Of a DNA stretch of 64,000 nucleotides, positions 21,176 to 30,511 are shown in pieces. The notes below the pieces were generated by a model. That model saw only the letters and a list, made by a program, of their open reading frames with translations. It was not told the DNA's origin and did no database searches. Where the stretch lies: assembly GCA_963978905.1 (NCBI GenBank), contig OZ022257.1, forward strand, positions 19,053,664 to 19,117,663, written 5' to 3'. Source of the DNA: Trichostrongylus colubriformis. Lineage: Eukaryota > Nematoda > Chromadorea > Rhabditida > Trichostrongylidae. Numbering within the stretch: the first letter of the stretch is position 1; each line of letters opens with the position of its first letter. The position numbers and the translations under genes are program-made.

Positions 21176-23088
21176 GGGAACTTGATCAAATTCCAGAGTT
21201 CATCACAGCCTAGTAGTATCTTTGGCCGAATAACTGACCCTTGTTTATTCGATAGGTATATTTGTTCTTTAGCCAAATATTCCTTGTCGGCGCTGCTTAA
21301 TTTTATTTTCTTTCCATTAGCTGAGATCACTCCCGTTTTATGAAGTGTCAGATCGATTGGGTGATTTTCGCTATCCCATATCCGTGCTTTGGTTATGTCA
21401 TACTGTTTTTGCTTTGGCTCCCGTTCGCCGAAGGTGTACATGGCCAAATCGATCGTGCGTAGAACTGGGAGCTGTAGCTTCTCTGCCAATTCATCTTGAA
21501 TGAATGATTTGTCTGCTCCTGTATCGAGCAGAATTTGAACTTCTTCGAGCTGATCCGTTGTGGGATGCTGCACATGCGCTGCCCCGGTCAGCAGATATAC
21601 CTCGCTTCTTTCTAGGGTATCCCCTTCTGACACGTTTTGGATTTCGGTGCTTAGTGCTTCATCGCACTGTGTGGCTTCGGTCTCTTTTGTGCTTAGTACG
21701 CATTCTACGTTCTGTGTGTTCGCCCTTTTGAAGGACTTCGTTGTTCTTTCTACACTGTCTTTTGTTCGCGCGTGGTTATGCGCGTTTTCTTTCGCACTCT
21801 TTTCTCGAAGAGTATTATTCTTTTCGTACAATTTCGGGCATATAGAGGAGTGGTGCTTTCTATCGTCGCATCTCGTGCACCCCTTTCTTAGGCACTCCCG
21901 AGTGGAATGGTTCTCTTTCGCGCAGTTCATACATAGTTTGTTCCTTCTGAGGAACTCGCTTCGGTCGTTTAATGAGATGACTGATGGGCATCGAAAGGCG
22001 TTGTGGTCTACCCCCTCACAGTAAAGGCATTTCCTTAGCTGCGCGTTCAGATCGTGTGCGCGGGGTTGATGAAGTTGCCTTTCGATGGATGGTTGCATAG
22101 AGGGAGGTTCCTTTTTGGGAAGCATCTCGAGTACCCGCTCTTCCGCCGCTACGATTCTGTCTAACTCGTCTACTACTTCCTGAACGTTCCACTCGTCATC
22201 GCTCGCGTTCTTAGCGCACAACCTTTTTAGTATTTTGCGTTGGAATTCTACTTGGAATTTTGCTAATATTTTTTGTGTTATGAAGGATCCTTTCAGGTTG
22301 ACTCCCAGGTGCTGCAACTGCGTCGTAAGGGATGTTATGTAGTCTAAAAGTTGCCTTTGGTCCCCTATATTGTTACCCCTTGATGTCGCTGCCTCCAGGC
22401 GTGCTTGTAGGTGTCGTATTAATTTGGATTTATCTCCATATTTTGCTTTGAGGAGGTCAATCACCAGCGGATAATTCCCCTCATTTATTGCATACTTCCT
22501 TACTGTTTGTCGGGCTTCCCCTTTTAGCGCCTTCAGTAAGTAGTTAAATTTTTGCAAATTTGTTAACTTTTGTGAATCGACATTTGCCTCAAACAACGCC
22601 CAGAAATTGTCAAATTCCCATAGTGCTCCCGAAAACTGTGGGATAGGGATCGCTGGTAACTCTGCCCTTGGGTGGTCAGCAAATTCCTGCGCCGATTCGC
22701 CTGCGGTGGGTGTTCGCAATCCCGCTTTTTTTGCTTCGATACGAACTACTAGTCGTTGGGCTCGCTCCAACTTAGCCTGAATTCCCTCCAAATACTCCTG
22801 GTATTTGGCCTCCTGGTCCGTATTTAGGGGTTCCTTAAGGTTATCCAAGGTTTCCGTAAATTGTTGCAATTTGTCTGACACTAACTTGATGCTTGCATTC
22901 AGAGCGGCTGAGGCCTCTTCCAGTATTCGCATACTTGCTTCGCCTGTTTCTAGTTTGCTATTTGTCGCGAACACTTCATCGAGTGCATTGCTGTATCTCG
23001 TTAAAAGGCTTTTGCCTACTCGCACACTCATTGGGCTAGTCATTTTTTTTTGCTGGACCCTATCGCCGATGAACTCGCAAAATCGCAA
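21115..23088 (-). CDS. gag: BEL/Pao gag with aspartic protease
   Basis: A 657-codon ORF. Residues 1-125 are helical. A DUF1759-type gag segment follows at about 145-330 (LPAIPIPQFSG, FNYLLKALKGEA). Three CCHC zinc knuckles of C-X2-C-X4-H-X4-C lie at about 354-367, 386-399 and 404-417, and a retropepsin-like DUF1758 protease has the LLDTGA active site at 520-525. The ORF ends soon after the ILLGCDELWNL motif. A likely alternative start is Met16 (23043). In the decayed paralog at 36.9-37.1 kb the equivalent motif (GCDQLWTLL) runs in frame into LPSGPHLIPSKLGYLLTGQ, so a single gag-pol frame is ancestral for that copy. Confidence 0.92.
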   Translation of the reverse strand: MRFCEFIGDRVQQKKMTSPMSVRVGKSLLTRYSNALDEVFATNSKLETGEASMRILEEASAALNASIKLVSDKLQQFTETLDNLKEPLNTDQEAKYQEYLEGIQAKLERAQRLVVRIEAKKAGLRTPTAGESAQEFADHPRAELPAIPIPQFSGALWEFDNFWALFEANVDSQKLTNLQKFNYLLKALKGEARQTVRKYAINEGNYPLVIDLLKAKYGDKSKLIRHLQARLEAATSRGNNIGDQRQLLDYITSLTTQLQHLGVNLKGSFITQKILAKFQVEFQRKILKRLCAKNASDDEWNVQEVVDELDRIVAAEERVLEMLPKKEPPSMQPSIERQLHQPRAHDLNAQLRKCLYCEGVDHNAFRCPSVISLNDRSEFLRRNKLCMNCAKENHSTRECLRKGCTRCDDRKHHSSICPKLYEKNNTLREKSAKENAHNHARTKDSVERTTKSFKRANTQNVECVLSTKETEATQCDEALSTEIQNVSEGDTLERSEVYLLTGAAHVQHPTTDQLEEVQILLDTGADKSFIQDELAEKLQLPVLRTIDLAMYTFGEREPKQKQYDITKARIWDSENHPIDLTLHKTGVISANGKKIKLSSADKEYLAKEQIYLSNKQGSVIRPKILLGCDELWNLIKFPCKEYTEIPCPQDCESFPHA

Positions 23089-23212
23089 TTTGAAAAGTTA
23101 AAAAAATTGTGAGTAGAAAGGCCAAAAAGTTCAATATTAACTCATACCTGTGACCCTTGCTGTCTTGACTATCGATATTTTCCTTTTCCGGGTCCTGATA
23201 TACTAATACCGA

Positions 23213-23549
23213 TGCACCATAAAAATGCTCTTCGGCGGTGAATCCAACAATTTATTAATACACAACCAATATCCAACGCAACACCAGTAGGAGTTACCTC
23301 AAACTTGGGTAATTAAACAATGGGCTAGTAACAAAACACTAAAAATAAAATGGAAAAAATGGCGACCCCGGGGACCACCCTCGGTTTAAATACCCCCAAG
23401 GGTTCAAAGAACGAAGTTCAGGCGGGTTGCGCGCCTTTTTTCCTGGAGGTTCTCACGTTTCCTGGCGGTTGTCACGTTTTTCCCGCCTTACCACCCTGGT
23501 TGTTACGGTCACCCCCCAGGCCTCCCAGGTCGCATCGATCGCTGCGACA
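23213..23549 (-). repeat. 5' LTR of the BEL/Pao element
   Basis: Direct repeat of 15581-15916, TG...CA on the element's strand. The sequence just inside (TCGGTATTAGTATATC on the minus strand) does not show an obvious TGG-starting primer-binding site, so the priming tRNA is unassigned. About 125 bp separate the LTR from the first gag ATG. Confidence 0.9.
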
Positions 23550-24321
23550 GGGTGGGTCGGGGACATTAATGGTGACCCGCACTGATAACGGCTGACAAGA
23601 TTCGATAAGGAGCGCAAAAAGGCTAGAGTCGTCGAATCCGTTTCGCTTTTCTCATTGGTCCCGGAGCGTTCATACCCACAAGTGTTTTTCGGGGTGGGAC
23701 GGGGACATTAATGGTGGATGACCCGCATCGATAACGGTTGATAAGATTCGATAAGGAGCGTAAAAAGGCTAGAGTCGTCAAATCCGTTTCACCTTTCAAG
23801 TTGATCCAAGGGCGCCAACATTCAAAGGTGTTTTGCGGGATTGGCCGGGAACATTAATGGTGGGTGATCTAGCCTGATAACGATTGATAAGATTCGATAA
23901 GGAGTGTAAGAGGGCTAGAGTCGTCGAATCCGTTTCGCTTTTCTCATTGGTCCCGGAGCGTTCATACTCACAGGTGTTTTGCGGGGTAGGACGGGGACAT
24001 TGATGGTGGGTGACCCGCATTGATAACTGTTGATGATTTGATGAGGAGCATGAGAAGGCGAATGTCGCCAAATTCGTTTCGTCTTTCGCGTTGATCCAAG
24101 AGCGCTGACACTCATGGTTGTTTAGCAGAGTGGGACGGGAACCTTAATATGGGTGATCCAAACTGATAATGGTTGATAAGATTCGATTAGGAGCGTGAGA
24201 AGGAAATTGTCACCAAGGCCGGTACGCTTTGTCAGCTAACTGTGGGATATTCACATTCGCAGGTATTGTAGAGTGCAGGGACCTCAATGATGATGTTGGG
24301 TACAGGGGCCTCACTGAAACC
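23550..24321 (+). repeat. 146-bp satellite units, right part of the Helitron B array
   Basis: Units start at 23584, 23730, 23876 and 24022 at exact 146-bp spacing, then 24165 (143 bp). The first 34 bp next to the LTR (CAGGGTGGGTCGGGG...) match a different unit type from the one left of the retrotransposon. Confidence 0.85.
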
Positions 24322-24817
24322 GATAACGGCTTACAGAGGCTGATAAGAACCGTTAGGATTGGATGGGATGAAATCCTTTACATTGCTCGATACTACTGTA
24401 CGACCGCTTCAGCAAAAGCGTCTGATGCTCAGTGCCATTGGGTGAATATATTTTGTTTTGATAACACTTGCCGCGCCGATGTATCGACCGCTGAATTGCC
24501 TAGCGTTCCAAAAAATGGTGTATTTCTCTTGATACTGCGATCTACGTTGATAACCATGATGCAACCTATATTCGTGATAGCAAAGCAAGCGATTCGTGTC
24601 GATGACGTTTAAAACGGGTTCCATGCAAAGCAACTTAAGTATGATAACACCGAAATGCTTTTTTATCACGCCATCTTCTCTGCTTTTATCCAAATGCTGA
24701 AAGCTGAGGAAAGGAAGTTTCCACTCAACTCCATACACAACTACGGTCGTGCCGATCAAACCCATTTTGCACAGCATCGCCATGAATCGCGCGCAGTAGT
24801 GTGCGCCCGCCAGCTGG

Positions 24818-26656
24818 TTTCGTATAAGTGAAAGGGAGAGATGCCAGAAAACTGTGTCCGATATTTTTCCTTGTACAAGAGTTTGTTCCACAAACTGTAA
24901 TTCGCATTATCGTATCCCACGAAGCCATAAGGCCGAGAATCGCTTAGGGAGATATAAGCATTCTCATCCTGTGTCTTTAGTTTCCTTCGCTGGGATAAGG
25001 AGACTACAATTCCATTACACAATCATCTCAACCCCTCTCGAGAGATTTGGAGGGATGATTGAAACGAATACTTTTGTATCGCTCAATCGAACACTGGCAG
25101 CATGAAACGAGGCCTAATCTCCGTTGGCAACCTCGAAAGTACAACGGGATCCAGAAGATTTCATCTCCGTGTCAAAAGGCAAAAAGTGGATGTCCAAAAA
25201 GCGATTTTAAGTGCTTTATTTGTTGATCACTATCAAACAAACTATAGAATGTTGACGTTCTTCCGTTCTTTTTGAATAAAGGATAAATGCTTCTGTGGGA
25301 TGCACCATGCATTCTAGTTCCATTCAGAAACGTGGAGGCAGGTGAAAGCGAGTTGATTCTATAAAGAATTGCGGGCGCCAGCCGATGTTCAAGACAGTGC
25401 TTTTACCCCCCCCCCCCCCGAACCAGTGTGCTACTAGTTCGGGGGGGGGGGGGTGGGTAAAAGCACTGTCCCGGCTGTCCTAGACGGACAGTTGATGCAG
25501 GATTCGATCCCCGCACTATGAGAGTGGGGTGCGCTCCACCTCTTACTGCATCAACTCCGTCCGTTGAGTAGAGGTAGTGTAGCGACAGAGTATGTGAGCA
25601 CTATTAAAAACAAACAAATTACTGAACATAGGTATACACTAATATATTTTGTGGGCAGAGGACAGAGTTGTCGAGAAAGACAGCTTTTAGCAACACATAC
25701 CCCTGTTAATTTGGTTTTTTTTCATGAGCAAACGTTGTTGACCAGAACTAAGTCTGCCACAAAAAATTTTCTAGGATACCTATTCAGCTGGAATGTTGCA
25801 TCCGGAGAGGGTCATTTTCAGATCACAAATACTCGAAATTTCAGGGCCTCGCCTCGAGAACCGCGGCTAAGAATGATGCGTTACAGCTCCATTGAACTTC
25901 TGAAGTGTTATTTCGCTCCAGTACGGATATTGCTAGCATGAAAAGATATATGCCAACTTTTCACCCACGGTATCCACCCTGCAATCAAAAAGTCAAGCTC
26001 AGTTTGAAAACACATTTTGAAGGAAATGAGGGTGAAAAATTGTTTGTGAGTCGATGCTATGGCCAATGCTCGGTATTTTACAAGTGACACTCTCCAAGAC
26101 CTTTTATCCGGTCGAACTACCATGTTGGATGATAATACACCATTTTGACACCATCAAAGCCGGCGTTGGCTGGTTGCAGGTGAAGTGCCGACGAAATCTT
26201 TGTATTTCAATCATTTCTTATTGGCCTGTCATAAGTGTTCACGAAGGGCTTCAATATTTTACATTTGCACATGTTCGAAACAAATGAGGTGGTCGCATTA
26301 ATTGTGATCATGCCCTAAAGGTCTAATAAGATGACATCTTGCAGTTTCTTTAGCCGTCACTCCTAAGAGCATAAGAAAATATTTCAAACGACTTGGAGGT
26401 TCACGAAGGAAACTCAAACGAACGCAACCACCAATGTTTTACACCTTGGTCTCAAGATTCCAAGATTAATTCTGGCGCTCAAGGCGTAAATTAACTACGT
26501 ACATTGCTCACTTGTCCTGAGATCCACGACGGTGGCTCTTCTTCACTGCGTCTCGGCAGTGCACTATCACTCCACACTGAGTGGTCATCTCAAGATATCC
26601 TGTAAAATTTATGCTGTATACTATGTCGTGCATGGGGTGTAGCGATGACGACGATG
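24818..26656. other. Unassigned sequence with two hairpins
   Basis: No gene is recognised. A 125-codon open frame (25564-25941, plus) has no identifiable domain, and no flanking splice or start context persuades me. Two hairpins at 25393-25565 are listed separately. Confidence 0.35.
25393..25565. repeat. Two adjacent hairpins, one with poly-C/poly-G arms
   Basis: Hairpin 1 has arms 25393-25423 and 25437-25470, GACAGTGCTTTTAC plus a C run against its complement with a G run. Hairpin 2 has arms 25484-25500 (ACGGACAGTTGATGCAG) and 25547-25565. The loop of hairpin 2 holds GATTCGATCCCCGC, which resembles a tRNA T-arm, but no cloverleaf can be drawn. The pair may be the ends of a small foldback element. 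Confidence 0.55.
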
Positions 26657-26658
26657 TA

Positions 26659-27939
26659 TCAGGTTGTTGCAAAAATAATTTCGGAAATGGACCGCATACT
26701 TCAAACTACTATAACTCAGCTTAAACACAAGTTTATTAATTGAAGTAAAAACCATCAGAATCTACACACTTTTGCCAACGAACAGGCAATAAATCTAAGC
26801 CTTCACTGTAAAAACTACTATCACGAGAATCAACGAAGTTAAGGAAGGCACATTCAACATCGTCTAAATTAGTAAATTGTTTCTGACGCAGATGAGAATC
26901 GAGGGCTCGAAAAAAGCGATAGTCTGTTGGGGAAAGGTCGGGAGAATACGCTGGGTGAGGGAGAACTTCTATACCCAAAAAGGGTCAATTTTTGCCGAGT
27001 GACTTATGAGGTGTGTGGCCTTGCGTTGTCATGCAACAGGATCGGCCCTCCTCTATTCACCACCGCCGGCCACAATTTTTGCAAGTTTCTATACATTTGC
27101 TCCAGATCACAACAGTAAGACTCTGCTGTGACTGGCTGACCAGGTTGCAAGAAACTGTAATGGATTACACCTTTACAACACCACCACACAGTAATCATAA
27201 CCTTTTTAGGGTGAAAGTCGGGTTTAGGAAAAGTTTTTGGAGGAGCATCCTTATCTACCCAGACTAATCCCCGCTTCCTGTTATCATAAAGAACCCATTT
27301 TTCATCTACAGTTATCATACGGTTTACAAATGGCTCATTTTTATAGCGAACTAGGAGGTTGGAGCAGGTGTCGAAACGTGCCAGACGCCGCTCATCGGTC
27401 AGGTCATGAGGCACCCACTTCGACATCTTCTTCACCTTGCCGATTGTCAGCAAATGTCTGGCCACTGTAGAGTAATGTACTCCTGGGTCTTCTGCTAACG
27501 TACGAGTATTCGTCTCCGGTTTTGCTTCGACGGCTCTCTTTAAATCTTCTTCATTAAGCGACGACCTGCGGCCGCCACCCGACTTCTCTTCGAGATCAAA
27601 ATCGCCAGAAGCAAATTTTTTAAACCAGAGCTCCACTGTTCGTTCGCAAGGACAATTCGTCCCAAAAACACTGCTGAGATTACGAGCTGCCTCCGCTGCG
27701 GAGTGTTCCAATTTAAACTCATAAAGCATGATGACTCGATAGTCGCGTCGGTTCATGATTATACGCAGCCCTGGAAAAGGCCGGCTGGAAAACTTAGAGC
27801 GACATTCATAGAAGTTTCTGAAAGAGCAGAAAAAAACCCACCAAATGGTATGCCTGGCGTTCCTTGGGATGGAATAGTTCAGGGTAAAAAATCTACTTAT
27901 TTATACATACCTTGAAACCGAAATTAATTTTGCACCCAA
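26659..27939 (-). mobile_element. Mariner transposon, full length but inactivated
   Basis: About 1.28 kb, the normal mariner size. The terminal inverted repeats read TCAGGTTGTTGCAAAAATAA on the left and, in reverse complement, TTGGGTGCAAAATTAATTTC on the right. The run ATAATTTCGG/TTAATTTCGG is shared. TA flanks both sides (26657-26658 and 27940-27941). It carries one transposase reading frame on the minus strand, broken by a stop and a frameshift. Confidence 0.9.
26736..27756 (-). pseudogene. Mariner transposase, broken
   Basis: The N-terminal 250 codons hold the paired helix-turn-helix DNA-binding region (residues 1-110), the WVPHDL linker (mariner consensus WVPHEL), the first catalytic Asp in ITVDEKW and the second in LLHDNARPH. 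A TAA stop follows HTS at 27004. A one-base shift near the AAAAATTGACCCTTTTT run moves the rest into another frame. That second frame (26978-26736) keeps LPHPAYSPDLSPTDYRFF with the third Asp of the D,D34D triad and continues to FYFN at the end. All catalytic residues survive, so inactivation looks recent. Confidence 0.9.
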
Positions 27940-28158
27940 TATTCCGTCGCACTCTCATTTGAATTCACATTCAGAGATCGCAGAGAGAGGGTCGTTCCAA
28001 CAGAAGGAGGATCACATCGCAGGCTTTCAAGGAAGTGTGTGTGGGAGGAACAAATACATATGTCAACCATGTGCGTGGCCCTGGTTCGGATTACTTCAAT
28101 TGTGTAGACCACCGTTCCATAACGGAATCCAGTGATGAGAGCAAGCCAAGGGAAATAA

Positions 28159-29757
28159 GGCAGCGTTCATGCTTTTGGAATTTGCGTTTTTGCGTTTTTC
28201 TGGAAAGAAGAATAGATACGTATCGATTTGCGTTTTTGTGTTTTTGTGGAAATGCGGATAAAGCATTAGATACGTATCGATTTCCATGCCACGAAGAGAC
28301 GAGAGAATTAGGGAAAGGGGAGTGTGGAATTTGCGTTTTTGCGTTTTTGTGGAAATGCGGAATCGGGGAATTTGCGATACGTATCGATTTGCAGAACTTG
28401 CGTTTTTGCGTTTTGTGGAAATGCGGAATCGTGGAATTTGCGTTTTTGCGTTTTTGTGGAAAGAAGATTAGATAGGTATCGATTTGCGGAACTTGCGTTT
28501 TTGCGTTTTTGTGGAAATGCGGAAATGGAGTAAGATACGTGTTGATTGTTTCGTCAGCGAACGTGGATGATAAGACAAAGCACTTTCTACACTGAAGGAC
28601 AGATTGATCTTATACATTGCTTTTTCAACAGTTTTTCCCTTCTCGTTCACTCTTTCGCGCTCTCGATCATTCGTTTTACTATGTGACTTTCGTCTGCTGT
28701 CACGCTGTAGTGTGTCTTTGCGTGGCGTGCAAGTGTTCCGAACAGCGTACCTGGAGTTCATGTCAGCAGTGTTGTGTAGAGAGTAATAACGACGAAATCA
28801 AGATCCTTGTGAGACTAAAACGTGTAATACGGGCTGTCAGAGACTAGCCTCCCCCTCCCTTCATCATAGATCGTTTCTGCTTTCAGTGAGGATTTGTATC
28901 TAGTTGAAGATGCCCTAACTTAATTATTTCAATTACAAGTTTTCCATCTTTATTACATATTTGCCTTTACAAGTATCTGCCTTATTCTTCGACGCTTATA
29001 CGTGACATGAGTAGACCAGCTACGTAGCCAAGACCTCCAATAGGTAGTGAATCAATCCTCTCGTGAAGTAACCCCACATGGTTGTCCTGACCCCACAGTA
29101 ATCATCGAACTCTTGCAACACACCCGTGCTAAGATGAATTTTCAATAACGATCTTGAACAGACTTCAAATATGTCTGGCTTTTGTGTAAGAAATTCTTAG
29201 GGAAGGAAGTGGCAGACTTCTTCTGAATCCGCTCTGGATCGTAATTGACAACCCACCTTAGCACAACAGTGTGACATTCAACTTTGGGGAGAAACTGTAC
29301 TTCTCACAAAATTATGTGTATATCCCTGCACGAAAGTGGCAGTTTCTCTTCAAAGTCGACTAAAACCATTTATCAAATGTATATAAGCTCCTATCCTTTT
29401 ATCCTTATTTATATAAGCTCTTTCCGAACTCAAGAAAATGAGAACAAATAGCTCATCATCATCCGTTCGACCCTCGCGAATGATGAGCTGCGTGGAATGA
29501 CACGCACCGCTCACGTGGCTTTCACCCTTTCCACGATTCCACATTTCCACAAAAACGCAAAAACGCGAATTCCACAATTCAGCATTTCCACAAAAACGCA
29601 AAAACGCAAATTCCGCAAATCGATACGTATCTACTCTTCTTTCCACAAAAACGCAAAAACGCAGTTTTCCCAATCGATACGTATCTATTCTTCTTTCCAC
29701 AAAAACGCAAAAATGCAAAAACGCAAAAACGCAAGTTCCGAAAATATGAACGCTGCC
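28159..29757. mobile_element. Foldback element with minisatellite arms, PIF/Harbinger-like
   Basis: Both ends read GGCAGCGTTCAT inward and are flanked by TAA (28156-28158 and 29758-29760). The arms (28159-28545 and 29505-29757) are inverted and built from repeats of TTTGCGTTTTTGCGTTTTTG, GTGGAAAGAAGA, AGATACGTATCGATTTGCGG and GTGGAAATGCGGAA. The ATACGTAT core is itself palindromic. The 0.95-kb middle includes a dispersed repeat also found at 0.7-2.1 kb. No transposase is recognised; the Phe/Cys-rich frames in the arms are the repeat translated. Confidence 0.75.
28716..29160. repeat. Dispersed repeat, copy 2 (uninterrupted)
   Basis: Matches 716-955 and 1869-2100 and lacks the 908-bp insertion found there. 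It lies inside the foldback element at 28159-29757, so the first copy may be the core of a related element whose arms are lost. Confidence 0.6.
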
Positions 29758-29760
29758 TAA

Positions 29761-30349
29761 AGGATTCACATGACTGTATTCCCTTCTTCCTAAGTGACCG
29801 GTTCACATGGAGTTTCACTGGTGCACTCTCACGATAAAACGATTTCAGGGTATCTTACAGGACTCCGTGCCTCATGTGAAGGGGGAAATGTGCGTTAAGT
29901 TAGGAATACTTTATTTTACCGGACAATAAAAATTAATTTCCTCTGAGATTTGGTACTTGCATACTCATCTGTATTTTGTGTGGGAGTTCATAATAGTACA
30001 AGAGAAATCATAACGTACCGGGCATAAAATTGCCCGAATGGCTTCATATCTGATCCATTTGCAAAATCAGGCTTTTCGAAGGAGGCCTAATCCTACACTG
30101 AACTCGGTCAGGCTTCTGTGTGTCAGCCGGATATTTCATTTGTAATCACTAGGACCACCTCAAAATCGTGCTCCGGTCGCGCTTTTTCAAACGCAGCGGT
30201 GGGGATAATTCGGTTGCATCATTTATTCCAATTTGATCTGACCGATGGAGGTTTTCACCACGAAAGCTGGCATGTCAAACACGTCATTTTTTCAGAGCAA
30301 CTGGATAAAGTTATTGAAGTTATCACAGAGTTATCACTATAGGTCCTTA
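29761..30349. other. Unassigned spacer
   Basis: No gene, terminus or RNA feature recognised. Confidence 0.3.
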
Positions 30350-30511
30350 GTAAGGACTCCCTGTTTAGTTTCTAGCTTCATTATCCCTGTATTTTAATCC
30401 TTTATCCCTGCCGCATAACTTGCATTACTTTTAAGCCCTCTCCTTTGCCATCAGAGAACCAGCATATTACTGACCAGTTGGGCTATCGCACAGTACTGTG
30501 CGAATTATTCA

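Larger units (their letters stand above)
15581..23549 (-). mobile_element. BEL/Pao LTR retrotransposon, nearly intact
   Basis: Two LTRs of 336-337 bp in direct orientation bound 7.3 kb of coding sequence on the minus strand: gag-protease, RT-RNaseH-integrase and a third ORF. Each LTR reads TG...CA on the element's strand. The order protease, RT, RNase H, integrase is that of BEL/Pao. The LTRs differ by about four substitutions and one 1-bp indel by my count, so the insertion is fairly recent. It sits in a satellite array of Helitron B. No target duplication is visible: the flanks are TTCGA and GGGTG. The flanks also resemble two different satellite unit types, so recombination between units may have removed it. 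Confidence 0.93.
15028..24817 (+). mobile_element. Helitron B, interrupted by the BEL/Pao element
   Basis: It begins directly after the CTGG end of Helitron A with TACTATATATAATTCGCTTA, lacking only the expected TCC. It ends at 24814-24817 with hairpin GCGCA-GTAGTG-TGCGC, CCGCCAG and CTGG, then T. Satellite units start at 15180, 15326 and 15472 before the retrotransposon, and at 23584, 23730, 23876, 24022 and 24165 after it, mostly 146 bp apart. Without the insertion (15581-23549) the element would be about 1.8 kb. The 3' module (24390-24600) matches the other copies. There is no Rep/helicase coding. Confidence 0.7.

Noticed and set aside
25480..25565. Possible tRNA gene (GATTCGATCCCCGC T-arm-like string)
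   Set aside because: The surrounding bases form a long hairpin, not a cloverleaf, and no A box is present.
28324..28533. Phe/Cys-rich repeated ORFs (CVFAFLRFCGN-like)
   Set aside because: Translation of the TTTGCGTTTTTGCG minisatellite; the inverted arm gives the same strings in the opposite direction.
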